Below, piece by piece: positions 23,401 to 33,811 of a DNA stretch of 64,000 bases (within the stretch, counting starts at the first letter, position 1; the number at the start of each line of letters is the position of its first letter). A program made the translations under genes and the position numbers. Source of the DNA: Corythucha ciliata (lineage: Eukaryota; Arthropoda; Insecta; Hemiptera; Tingidae). The stretch lies in assembly GCA_038030265.1 (NCBI GenBank), contig CM075938.1, forward strand, positions 17,337,009-17,401,008. The letters run 5' to 3'. The notes beneath the pieces were generated by a model. That model did no database searches. It worked only from the letters and a program-made list of their open reading frames with translations, and had not been told where the DNA came from.

Positions 23401-26400
23401 GTTAAATAAATACGCGATTTTTGAAGTTTTAAGCCGGATACACACGTGCGGTACTTGCCAAGTAACGAGCAACACATTTTTGAAATTCTCAGCTGGTTGG
23501 TTTGTAGACAATTGCTAGAAATTTATTGAATATTTGGCAAGTTACTTGGCAAGTACCGCATGTGTGTATCCGGCTTAAGGTCATTTCAAATACGCCAGAT
23601 AGCATGTTTGCGTGATAGGCGCTTTCCGAAAAAAGTCACCTGTAATGTAGCTGTCGAAGAGCGGTTCGTTGTGTTTCTTTGCCTTATTTTCTACTAGAGC
23701 TCTCCAATAATAAAATAGTAGGATAAACAAATGAGCTATTTAGAGGCATGAAAAGGACAGAGTAAAACATCGGCGATTACGTTGCGGAAAACGTTCGTTT
23801 TGGCGGGATTTCAAATATGCCAACTTTTGTTGAGAAATAAAAAATGTTTCTGAGAAACTCAAAAAATGTTTTTGAGAAAAAAAATATTTCTGTAGGGTTA
23901 AAATTTTTATTTATTTATTAACGTGGAAGGATTGATGCGCCTAATCGAAAACAAATATTTTTGGAAAATGTGAAACTTCCTCATTATCGTTTCGTCCTCA
24001 TTCCAGCCGTGAATTAGCGCGACTTTGCAAAAATGACAATTTCTTTCTGCAGAACATAAATGTGTATTTCTCGTTTATGAACGACACATTGTTCAGTTTT
24101 AATGCCAATCAGCCATGTTGAATAGGCAAAACGGTTTTGAGATCGAACAATCGGTTTCGAACAAAGACTAGTTGAAGAAGGGTGCGGGCAGCTGCTCATC
24201 ATTCTTGCCTTTTCCAGGCTACGCCCCTGTGTAATCGGAGCTAAAATTGAGTAAAAGCTAATTCGTATAGTTTCTGAAGGCAACTTCGTAGTTAAAAGTA
24301 AAGAAAATCTCTACTTTGTGGCTAAAATTGAGAAAAACGCTAATTCAGGGTCCAAAATTTAAGCGTTTGTATTCATAGCTGAATGTAAAACTTAGCAAAA
24401 CTCCTAATTCTGGCTAATGTAGAAAACGCGCTAATGGGGAACTTGCACATTTTTCAATCACTGGTGTTTTTTGAAGAGGGCTCTTCAACAAGACAATTGC
24501 CTACATTAAACATCGAAATCAAACAAGGGTTTTTTAGGCGAATTTTTAAAAATTTTGAGTGAGGGTTTGATTACGTCAAAGGGCAGTTAATGAAAAGGAT
24601 GGTGTTGGGAAGAGGGAGGAAGACGCGTTTTCTGGGGTTTAATTTTTCTTGTAATTTGTAAACAAAGCATTTTAGAGTTTTCTCAAATGCGTCAAAACTG
24701 CTCTTTGACGTCATTTTTCCCTCGCACCATCCATCCCCTCCTGAAGAACTTTGAAATTTATTTAAAAATCACCAGGCGCAGCAATCGGGCTGCAACTACC
24801 GTTGATATCTTTGTCCGCATGTGCCAATTCACTGGTATACTATTCTCCCAAATCGGGCATTCATGCAAGTTCCCCATTAGTGGCTAAAATTAGAAGAAAC
24901 GGTAATTCACGGTCAAAATTGAGAAAAATCGCGAATTAAATCGCTGCTAAAAATGGAAAAAATCGCCAATTTGCAGCTAAAATTGTGGCTAACCCCCGCT
25001 AATTTGCTGCCAAACGTTACTTGCGGCCAAAATTGATAAAAGGGCTAATTGGCGGCTCAAATCGAGCATAATGGGCGAATAGGGTGTAGAAATAACGCTA
25101 ATTCATGGCTGACACTTAAAATTATGTTTCTTGCTTATTTATATCGTTCCCCATTTGCACAAAATTCTGCATTTTGGCAGTTCATTTCCACCCGTCTTCA
25201 CTGAATTAAATCATATGTTAGTGGAGAAGACGGGTGGAAATGAATAGCCCCGTTGCAGAATTTTGTGCAAATGGGGAACGCTATTAGATACTAAGGGGCC
25301 TCATAACGATTTCCGCCCCCGGCCCCGATAGGTCTGGGTCCGCCAGTGTCTTCACACAATTCAAAGCGCGAATTCAAAGATCTTAGGACTACTAGAAAAA
25401 AGTAAAACGCCTGCTATAAACTGTTCGGTTTACTTTCATTCGAATTTAATTGAGAGCAAACAAGTGAGCGGAGACCGCACTTACATAAAAGTAATGTAAG
25501 TGCAGGGAATTGTACACTGGCTGAAGGCAGTAAGGTAGCTCGAGGACCGGGTACTTCAAATGAAATGGCTGAAACAGTCCACGACCCTAAGAAAAACAGC
25601 CCGCGACCCCCTTATTTGGGAACCCCTGCTCTAGACCATTAGAACTTCACAAGTCGTGGGAAGACCCCAAATGCCTAAAATAGACTTCACACTAAAATAG
25701 ACTTAAGACTCGGATGAAATGTGATCAATGGTATTGCTAGGTCGCTTACCCAAAATTTCCTTCAAAATACAAGGCTTTCCTGTTGACTAAATCAATAATT
25801 CCTCTTGTATCGCTCTCGAGACCAATTGGAAGGTGAAGCATAGCTGCATTATGACCGAGTTTTTTCCTGTAAAAAAACAACGACACTGCATAATCCGCGG
25901 GAGACACACAATTGTCCATCCCTACCTCAACTGTTCTTCCACCCTGAACGGATTCGCCCCCAGACGATCCAATTTATTAATGAAAGCGATACACGGAACG
26001 TTGTATCTCTTCATTTGTCGGTTAACAGTCAAAGTTTGACTCTGAACACCACCGACGGCACATAACACTAAAACCGCTCCATCCAAAACCCTTAGAGCTC
26101 GCTCTACTTCGACTGTGAAGTCAACGTGGCCTGTAAAAATTTCAACATTAGACGTGGGGTGACACGAAGTTACAACTGCGAGATGTACCCGGAGTGTCAA
26201 TTATATTGATGTTGTAATTTTTCCAAATCGTATAAGTAGCGGCCGACTGAATGGTTATGCCTCGCTGTCGTTCCAATTCCATTGAATCCATCGTGGCACC
26301 GACGTTGTCTTTACCTTTAACCTTCCGCACAACATTTCAGTGACAACAACCACTTTGAGTGAACAAAAAACTTACTTCGTGCATTTCAGATATCCGTCCC

Positions 26401-26655
26401 GTGTAGAAGAGAATTCTTTCCGTGAGTGTCGTTTTACCGGAGTCGATATGAGCCGATATACCGATGTTTCTAATATATTCCAAGCCTTTGTGCTCGGTTA
26501 ATGAATTGGAATTCCATCTTCTTTGAATCTAGCCAGAAAAACTAGCGTTAAGACAAGCCCCACAAATTCCTGTTGGAGAGAGGCCTCACCTTGTTATTTC
26601 CGAGGTACTTGAAATAATTCTCGGAAGCTTTTTTCAGCAAAGCTATGCGCGACAT
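17468..26655 (-). CDS. GFM1: Mitochondrial elongation factor G (EF-G1)
   Basis: GTPase that moves tRNAs and mRNA through the mitochondrial ribosome. Fourteen exons (minus, 5' to 3'): 26655-26590, 26528-26376, 26321-26189, 26130-25926, 25866-25750, 19546-19428, 19366-19177, 19112-18940, 18873-18734, 18654-18460, 18399-18247, 18179-17942, 17875-17715, 17653-17468. They join in phase to 742 residues, close to the usual ~750. A short basic leader ([14 protein letters not shown], then RRW) suits mitochondrial import. P-loop AHIDSGKTT is at 48-56, DTPGH at 115-119 and NKLD at 169-172; EF-G domains II-V follow, including [13 protein letters not shown] and [10 protein letters not shown]. Introns are 37-110 nt except intron 5 (25749-19547, 6.2 kb), whose flanking exons match in phase as ..EGNFG|ETVVED... 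The exon 8/9 join needs acceptor ..TTAGAG at 18874, because the nearer AG would bring in a stop. It is divergent from RPA2. Confidence 0.96.
20214..20345. mobile_element. Short inverted-repeat (MITE-like) element
   Basis: Left TATTCATAGTCGTCACTTAA and right, as reverse complement, TATTCATAATCGTCACTCAG form terminal inverted repeats of about 38 bp with a few mismatches, continuing through GCTGAGTA..TTGCTTA. Total about 130 bp and no coding capacity. No clear target duplication. Confidence 0.6.
23433..23574. mobile_element. piggyBac-type MITE with TTAA duplication
   Basis: A 142-bp element with about 35-bp inverted ends starting GCCGGATACACACGTGCGG and GCCGGATACACACATGCGG. It is flanked on both sides by TTAA (23429-23432 and 23575-23578), the target-site duplication used by piggyBac transposases. 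No ORF. Confidence 0.8.
24434..24877. mobile_element. 444-bp MITE with TA duplication, copy 1
   Basis: Ends ATGGGGAACTTGCA / TGCAAGTTCCCCAT directly abut TA on both sides (24432-24433 and 24878-24879), as in Tc1/mariner-type insertions. An inverted second copy is at 34650-35099. The interior has no transposase. It is embedded in a family A array. Confidence 0.7.
25147..25281. mobile_element. Short inverted-repeat element
   Basis: The arms begin CGTTCCCCATTTGCACAAAA and CGTTCCCCATTTGCACAAAA (reverse complement of the right end), continuing ATTCTGCA.., then CATTTCCACCCGTCTTC on each side. Total about 135 bp and no ORF. A related end appears near 2445. Confidence 0.65.
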
Positions 26656-27292
26656 TGTTACTTCCTAATAAATAACTAAAACAATTAAAACCAAATGGTA
26701 ACAATTAATAATTAACTTTTAAAGCCCTATCACAAAATTCGCATGCCTACAGCCGAAATGCCGATGATAGATGATAGCGATTAAGGATAACCTCAAATCA
26801 CCTTCTCAAAGCATCTCAAAATTTTCGAGCTCTTACCAAGATTTTTTGATTCTTCACTGTAAATTTGGCAATTTTTGTGAGTTGAATGGCTCATGGTGAA
26901 CGTATTTATTTTGGTAATTTTTGAGGACAATCCCGAAGGACAGTATCCAGTTTGGTATCTATGGTATCCACATGTTAAGGCGTAAATTCTGTCTTTTGGC
27001 TTCCTTGGCCTGTTCACTGGGCAACGATATTTTTCTTCTTCCGCACTTTCTTCCATCAAAGATCTCACTTTTGCAAAAAAACGACAAAAAAAATAATTTT
27101 GGGGGTTTCTGCGTAAATTGGTGTAAATTAGCCCGGACACCTGATGATTTTTGGGCGCGAATTCCGGTAACCTCACAGATTTTACGACGACCTTTTGAAT
27201 GTCTACTGGGTGTTATCGCCTTGCTTGTAGCGCGTTTTTAATTTTTTACGTTTTTGTCTTGTTTTTGTGTAGAGTTGACAGTTTGTTTCACG
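26656..27292. promoter_or_regulatory. Shared upstream region of GFM1 and RPA2
   Basis: The two start codons face away from each other across 637 bp, so this stretch must hold both promoters. No TATA box was seen close to either start, as expected for housekeeping genes. ORFs of about 100-127 codons on both strands here resemble nothing and are rejected. Confidence 0.5.
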
Positions 27293-30200
27293 ATGTGGGG
27301 CGATGATACGGGTAAGTAAACTATTTTAAACACGTTTCATGGGTAAATCCTTCTATTCCGTCGTTTCACAGTATATGGAGAAGGTGGCTTCAATCCGAAC
27401 ACCAACGGGCAGGACACCGGTCAGTCTGCTTCGAAAGTTCGTTTTTCCACCTCTTATTTTCACGTTTAATTTAGCGTTTGTCCACTGGTTCTAACTGGTG
27501 AGGGAATTATTTCAAGGAGACACAGCAACGACCCAAAGTTATAGCGCCCGTCTGCATCAAACAGATACTTGAGAGTGGTGAGACTGGCATTCGAGTCAAA
27601 TCTATCGACATTCACGTTGTCCAAGTGTTGGGCATTGTGCGAGCGATTGAAACGACGTCGATTAAAGTGACCTACAAAATTGAAGACCCCACTGGAACGA
27701 TCGTGGGAGTCTGCTATTTGGAAAATGATTCAGTGAGGGCGTTGTTCTTGGGTTTTGAAAACGGATGGGTATAATCTATTCAATTTTCACAGCAAGGAGC
27801 GACCCCTGTAATTGAGAACACTTACTGCGTAATGTCGGGAACCATCCGGGTGCAGAGCGGAGCCAAATTTATTTTGATCTTCAATATCGCCCCGGTCACT
27901 TGCTTCAACATGATAATGGATCACTACCTGCGTGTGATGCATTTACCACTCAAGGCAGAGTTGCTTGACAATGAGGTTGAAATCAAAGCCGAAAAATTGG
28001 ATATGATGTCCAACTACGGAGGCCTGTCATCTGGAAATGCCGACCATGGCAGTGTATACGACAATATTCGATTGGAACCATTACAAAAAAGAATTCTCAC
28101 AGTCGTTGGCGTAATGATTCAATTTAGACTCATAGAGGCAGCGTGTCAAATCAATTTTTTATTTACAGAGCTGCAGAAGTGAAAGCGGCATGAACATCAA
28201 CGACATCAACACCGCACTCCCAGTGAAGGCATCAATGAACCAGATCAAGTGAGTTTTATTCACCCCCTCATAGGGTTGCCAACCCGACGTGGGATTAGGA
28301 TTTTGACAAGGCAAGGGTTTGAAAAATTGTGTGCTTCGCTCTACTAAAAATTGCTTGACAGCCTTTAGCTGTCCAAAAATAGCTACACTAGCTATTCCCG
28401 TTTTAAGCATGGCATAACAGACAATACTCGCGCCGCTATATAGCAAAAAAGACGATTCGAGTCTGGAAAATGGCTTAACTGACTACTTACGCACTATAAA
28501 TAGCTAAACTGACAATTCCCGCTCAGAAAATATTAAAACAGACTTCACGTGCCCCTTAAAAATGGCTAAATTGACAGTTCGAGCCGGAAAAGATCATGAT
28601 TCCTGGTCTAAAAATTGCGCCAAAAATGGCTAATACTGACCATTCCGCCCTTGGCTTGACGGGCTATCAGCGCTCTATAAATGGCCAAACGGACTCTACG
28701 TGCCCTATAAATAGCTAAACTGATTATTCACGCCTTGTAAATGCCTACACGGGCGATTCCTGCACTAAAAATGACCTAACTTACCATTCGCGCCTAGAAA
28801 GCAGCTAAACGGGTTTTCCCGCTATAAAAATGACCGAACTGGCAATGCCCGCTCCAAAACAGCAAAATTGACCGTTCGAGCCCTAAAATGGCAAAAATGA
28901 TTTCTAAAATGACGGATTCATCGAGCCCTGGGCATCTTGAAAGGTGCCAAAACTATAAATGGCGTTCTCGTACTGACAATTCACGCTCTAAAAATTGCCA
29001 AATTGATGATTTACGCCCGGTACAATTGCTAAAGATTTTGTTAATGACGATTCGCTCATTCTTAATGGCTACGAGTACCAAAAAATCGCTACTCGCGTGC
29101 CATATAAAACGATAATCCGACCACTGGTGTCTGCGCGCTGAACATGCGCCGTCTCCACTTTATTAAGCGACTGATGACTTCCCCCCCCCCTCCTCAGATT
29201 TGGTTACATCCGTCCTAAGGACAGGATAAACTGACTCAGGCATTAAAAATGGCTAAACGGACCAATCGTGCCCGGGAACTGGCGAAACTTACCATTCGTA
29301 CAAAAATTGCCAAACTGAGCCTTTGCGCATTGAAAATAGCTGGGACATGGGGAAGATTCGTGCCCTAAAAATAGCCAAACTAGCTTGTTTCGTGCTCCTC
29401 GCGGATTTTGCACTTTACAAATCTATTTTCGCAGGTGAACAATTTCTCAGATCTTGCTCACAAAAAAAAAAAAAAAAAAAAAACTGCGGGTTGCCTCATT
29501 CAAAAACCATTTTCAAAACTGTTTACACTAAAAAAACCCTTTTGAAAATTTTACCTACTAAAAAAATCATTTTTTGCGGGGTTTGGCTGACTAAAAAACA
29601 CGTTTGCGTATTTTTGTAGCTGGAAACCCAATTTCGCCGGGTTGCCTAATTCAAGAACCAATTTCGCGAATTTTGCACACTTGAAACCCATTTTCACGAT
29701 TCTTGTTCACTGCAACGGCAATTTTGTGGGTTTTGCTAGCAAGAAAACCGTTTTCGCGGATCTGGATCACTTGAATAAACAATTTCGTGGGTTTTTCAGG
29801 GTTATCACTTGTCACAGACCGGGAAAATTGCTTAATTGCTCCAATGCTTAATTCACTCCAAAGTCAAGGGAAAATGAGTGGACACCTTCTATATCCTAGA
29901 CTGCCTCGTATTTGGTGGTTAAACTAAGAAAAAAAAAATTGAACTAATGTGAGCTCTTCCACATGTCATCACGCCCCCACAGGCACCAGAAAAACATGCC
30001 AAAGCGCCCACCAGACCAGACTACCGCTTGGTCATGGCGGGAATCTTGTAGAGCACCTCTCGCCCATTTTAGCTCGTCATTAGATACCCCATTGCCTATG
30101 CTATCTCGAAACAGGACATTTCGAATTCATTTCAACTGCAAATTCGTACATTTCATGCCCACTCGCACACAGCAGTGGACATTTCTAACTGTGCCAGAGT

Positions 30201-32010
30201 ACCCGGGACAGGTGTTTTGTCCCGGATTCAAATCGAAATTTCTTAAATTTAAAGTCGGAGCGTAATAATTCCTCGGAAACGGACCAAATAATTTGATTCG
30301 AAGACTCAGTTGACCATCTCAAGGCTGAAATGAGCGCCTGCAGCCAGTTTCGTAGTTCGTGATAGAATAATTAGCTTAATTAATTTTATTAATTTCTGCT
30401 AGAAATTTTGTAATGAGCCAAATCCACAATTTTTTTTTATATATAAGAAGTGAAACCCTAAAAATTGTTGTGGGATCCATGAAGTTCAGTTTTGGAAGAA
30501 CCAAATACGTGAAATTAGGGCTTGACAAAGCCAAAGCCTGAATGATTCCGTAAAATCTGTTTTTGCAGAATCCAATTTCACGAACATTTTAATTTTAAAA
30601 TTTGGGGTGAAACTTTCAAAATCTCGATGTTCATGGTTTGAATAAGCCAAGTTAATGAATTTGGGGTTTGAAATTACTATCTGAAAAATCCACATCGTTG
30701 AAAGAGCCAGAATCGTTCAATTTGGTTTTAAAGAGCCCAACTCGTGAATTCGGTACTTCTGAAAGCCAAATCCGTTTGTTGAAGGAGCTAAAATCGTAAA
30801 ATTTTGTTTTTGTATGAGCGTAACCCCGATTTTCGTTGAAATTAGCAAACGTCCCATTATTGGCTGTTACAATAGCCAAATACATAAACGAAATTTTGTT
30901 ATGAAAGAGCCAAACTCGTGAAATTTGGATTTGAATAGAGTCATTCAGCGAAATTTAGTTTTTTATTGGGAGAGTTCCTAAATTCAGAAGATGAGTAAAA
31001 ATGTCCATCGTGATTGAGCCTTCCCTCACATTTATCATGTGTTTGTTTTGTAACCTAATCCAGCGATGAATTTCTGTGTTCTAAATTCAGTGAAATTGGG
31101 TATTTGAAAGAGCCAGACCTATGGAGCCCAAATCCTCAAAATTTCAAGGGGCCAACCCTACAAAATGGTTTTTTTTTTTTTTTTAGAGAGTTTAACTCAT
31201 GAAATAAAAGGGTCAATCTGACTTCATTCTCTAGTGAAGCTGCCCACCTCTAGATAAAAGGCTGGCTACGCCCCTGCAGAAAACCGTCATGTCAATTTCT
31301 CCTCTAGTTACTTGTTATTGTGCGATGTGGGCATTAAAAAATTGCTGTTCTCCCGTAAAATTTGGGAATTTAGTCCCTGAAACTTGGCATTGAGGCCCAC
31401 TAATTCGCAATTCGGTCAGGAAGCGATTAATATTTTCCTCGAGGAAAAAATATGAGCCTAGAAATAGGAGAATTAATAGGTGCCTAAGTGGGAACTGCTT
31501 TTCGGGACCAGGTGAAACGTCTAGAGATTCGAGGAAGAATATGTTGCGGTTTTTTACTGAATATGAAAGAAGAACATGTTTTTACTGGCTCTTTCCCCCT
31601 AAAAGGACATCCCAGAGGCGTAACTGGTATCGCGTTGGACTAGTAATTCAGAGGTTGCGTGTTCGAACACCGCAGTCCCAGGTCTAAGGCTAAGCAAACG
31701 AATAGAACGATTTTCGGGCCAGGTCGAGGTTCACGTACTTCTTTATTCCAAGAATTATTATTGTGCCTCAGTTTTGATTCTCAGAAATATAGAACAGAAG
31801 ACCCCGGGACAAAGTGCGTCCCGGGATGACCTTGCATTACCAAGCAAACCGGGTACCTAGGGACTGTTGGCAACCCTAACCCAACATCCAGCCAATGACA
31901 GGATTTAACTATTTATTTGTTTTAGGGATGCACTTGACTACCTGGTCAACGAGGGGCATTTATTCACTACTATCGACGATTTCCATTTCAAGGCCACCGA
32001 CAGCATGTAA
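27293..32010 (+). CDS. RPA2: Replication protein A 32-kDa subunit
   Basis: Middle subunit of the RPA heterotrimer that coats single-stranded DNA in replication and repair. Six exons: 27293-27311, 27372-27436, 27517-27732, 27793-28110, 28169-28248, 31926-32010; these join in phase to 260 residues (typical ~270). A short Gly/Asn-rich head (cf. the phosphorylated N-terminus of relatives) is followed by an OB fold (about 35-165, with KVTYKIEDPTGTIVG) and a C-terminal winged helix (about 190-260, ending DALDYLVNEGHLFTTIDDFHF). The exon 2 donor (AAA|GTTCGT) is weak and was chosen because it alone keeps frame. Intron 5 is 3.7 kb and full of repeats. An ATTAAA poly(A) signal at 32048-32053 lies 38 nt past the stop. 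Confidence 0.93.
28249..31925. repeat. RPA2 intron 5: family D and C arrays
   Basis: About 28280-29360 is family D (core ATTCGCGCCCTAAAAATGGC followed by TAAACTGAC, ~36-bp period, degenerate). 29480-29850 and 30480-31170 are family C. 31255-31277 ends ..GGCTACGCCCCTG, like the hAT-type end at 10923. 29850-30480 and 31190-31925 are otherwise unassigned. Small ORFs here are repeat-derived. Confidence 0.65.
31607..31680 (+). pseudogene. Degenerate tRNA-Thr-like sequence
   Basis: Resembles the tRNA-like core at 9313-9385 (GGACTAGTAATTCAGAGGTTG), with anticodon-loop AGT and a T-arm GTTCGAACACC, but the acceptor ends do not pair. Probably a tRNA pseudogene or SINE remnant. Confidence 0.45.
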
Positions 32011-32039
32011 ACGGTGTTGTTTTTTTTTTTTAAGTTACA

Positions 32040-32053
32040 TTTATTGCATTAAA
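32040..32053. terminator. Interlocking poly(A) signals of RPA2 and TRAPPC12
   Basis: Minus-strand AATAAA (32045-32040) serves TRAPPC12, 12 nt past its stop; plus-strand ATTAAA (32048-32053) serves RPA2. They nearly overlap between convergent stop codons only 46 nt apart, so the mature 3' ends must overlap. Confidence 0.6.
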
Positions 32054-32056
32054 TAA

Positions 32057-33811
32057 TTACTTTACAGAGGGAGTCATTTTTAGGCAGGAAACATCAAAAC
32101 TGTCCCCTTTATATTGTGCCACTAATTTTAGAATAGCCTCTTTGTTCGAGGGGGGCGATGACTCGAGTTCGTACAGTGTGGTCAAGTTCAGAAGCAAAGA
32201 CTCGTGAAGGGCAGTCCTATTGGATTTAACGGTCGACGTCATTAGCTGGACGGCCTGTTTCAATTTCCCAGTGTGCAACAAACAGATTGCCATATTGTTG
32301 ACGACCATGGCGTTTGTCGGTTCAAGGTGAAGAGCCATTTCAAAGGTTTTGTAAGCCTCGTCGAAAGAGTTTTGAGCGATGTGAAGTAGGCCAGAGTCGA
32401 CGAGTTCGCGAACGTCGGTCGTTGACGTCGTGGGGGTTGATGAGCCGAGTTGATTTCGTCTCAGTTGCTTCGCGGCGTGAAAACATTGATCCGCGTTGGC
32501 GATGTCACCGAGTCGTAGGAGAATTCGTCCTAGGGCGGATTGAAGGGCTCGTTTTTGATTCGTTGACCCGTTGTTCAAAATTAGGTTCTGAAGAATTTCT
32601 ATTGCTAGCTCAAATTTATTAGACATGAGAGCCACATTGACTAGACTGTGCCTCACTCGAGCTTCCCGTGACCTCCAAACCTGTATGGATATTTCCCTTT
32701 CCTTGGGGCTAAGCTCGTAATGACTGCCGTCTTCAGCACAGCCTTCCTCAAGATTCATCAAAATCTTCTGAACAACAGCCAAAATGCTGTAGAGACGGTC
32801 GAGAGACTCGTTGGCATTGCCAACGTACGCAGGTATGTGGGCTATGAGCAGCCTCATCTGAAATGGCACCATAGTGCCAAGGCGAGCTCCGTAGCGTTCA
32901 GGGTAGAATTGGTAGTAGAGATCGGGTCGATCCAAATCCCACCAGACGTTGCCTTCTGCTTCGGCAGCACGGAATGCACGTAGTTTCACCAGCAGGGACA
33001 GCCTTGTAAACCATAACTGAATCGTCTGAACTGTGTGTTTGGAAGGTTCACCCTGTTTTTTAACCCCTTGACCGAAAATGGCCAAAAGTTTCCCAGTCAA
33101 GTTGATAGCCGCTCTGTAACAATCTGCTTGAATAAGCTCACGAAGACCCTGTTCGTCGTGACTTACGTCATTCATTGTTAACACTTTCCGAGAGTTAACC
33201 ATATCTGAATCAGGACCGTAGAGTGTTTTCAAAAGTTGGCCCACCGGGTCGATCAGTTCAGTTTCCAGAACCACTCCCGGCATAGTCAACATTTTTTTGT
33301 CAGGGGCATAAGCTCCCTGCGGCGATGTCGCCGCTTTAATCAACGCAATTCTCGTACTCTCCGACGGTATCCAAGCGTCCCGTGTTCGATCACTTTCGGC
33401 ACCGTTCAACGCGTCGGTCATATCTTCGAAACCTTGAAGCGGCGACGGATACGGCCCTTCACCTGTGGCGTGGAATTCACCCGTCGCCACCGCGGCCCTC
33501 TCTTCCGAAGGACTGATCATGTCGAAGAAACTTTTGTCACTCGTTGACTCTTGTGAGAAAATCTTACAAACGACAGGCTCAGCCTCGCCAGTCGAAATCG
33601 GCTCGACGACACCACCGGAGGGGACGGTGTGATGTAAAATCTCACCTTTTGGTTTGTCGGGGTTGAACAGATCTTGCGTCGATTTGGACTCAATCATGCT
33701 TGTCATCATCGCCGAGCTCGTCGGGGAGGAGATCTGGTCGAAGAAATTGTCTCTTGTCCCGGAACTGGCAAAATACTTGTCTAGGGAAGGGCTGCTGTTG
33801 GCATTTTCCAT
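32057..33811 (-). CDS. TRAPPC12: Trafficking protein particle complex subunit 12
   Basis: TRAPPIII subunit for ER-Golgi vesicle tethering and autophagy. A single 584-residue frame; family members run about 500-735. The N-terminal ~200 residues are acidic, Ser-rich and poorly conserved. From about 260 comes the conserved core (LWFTRLSLLVKLRAF, DLYYQFYPERYGARLGTMVPF, NANESLDRLYSIL), then TPR-like repeats (LHLEPTNAMVVNNMAICLL) and the family ending LNLTTLYELESS..GDSFDVSCLK. The ATG at 33811 is chosen because an in-frame TAG lies five codons upstream. Intron-free, unlike its neighbours, and followed by AATAAA and an A12 run (minus), which suggests a retrocopy that kept an intact frame. Confidence 0.93.
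   Translation of the reverse strand: MENANSSPSLDKYFASSGTRDNFFDQISSPTSSAMMTSMIESKSTQDLFNPDKPKGEILHHTVPSGGVVEPISTGEAEPVVCKIFSQESTSDKSFFDMISPSEERAAVATGEFHATGEGPYPSPLQGFEDMTDALNGAESDRTRDAWIPSESTRIALIKAATSPQGAYAPDKKMLTMPGVVLETELIDPVGQLLKTLYGPDSDMVNSRKVLTMNDVSHDEQGLRELIQADCYRAAINLTGKLLAIFGQGVKKQGEPSKHTVQTIQLWFTRLSLLVKLRAFRAAEAEGNVWWDLDRPDLYYQFYPERYGARLGTMVPFQMRLLIAHIPAYVGNANESLDRLYSILAVVQKILMNLEEGCAEDGSHYELSPKEREISIQVWRSREARVRHSLVNVALMSNKFELAIEILQNLILNNGSTNQKRALQSALGRILLRLGDIANADQCFHAAKQLRRNQLGSSTPTTSTTDVRELVDSGLLHIAQNSFDEAYKTFEMALHLEPTNAMVVNNMAICLLHTGKLKQAVQLMTSTVKSNRTALHESLLLNLTTLYELESSPPSNKEAILKLVAQYKGDSFDVSCLKMTPSVK

Larger units (their letters stand above)
19547..25749. other. Large GFM1 intron 5 filled with repeats
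   Basis: No second gene was found inside. Order: 19900-20780 family C with a small inverted repeat; 21380-21960 family B; 22190-23300 family A with a family B patch at 22840-22990; a TTAA-flanked MITE at 23433-23574; 24240-24430 family A; a TA-flanked MITE at 24434-24877; 24880-25130 family A; an inverted repeat at 25147-25281. 20780-21380 and 25281-25749 are unassigned; near 25600 is a CCCCTGCTCTAGA end similar to hAT termini. Confidence 0.75.

Noticed and set aside
26793..27176. 127-codon minus-strand ORF between GFM1 and RPA2
   Set aside because: No family resemblance, an opposing ORF covers the same bases, and the region must hold the two promoters.
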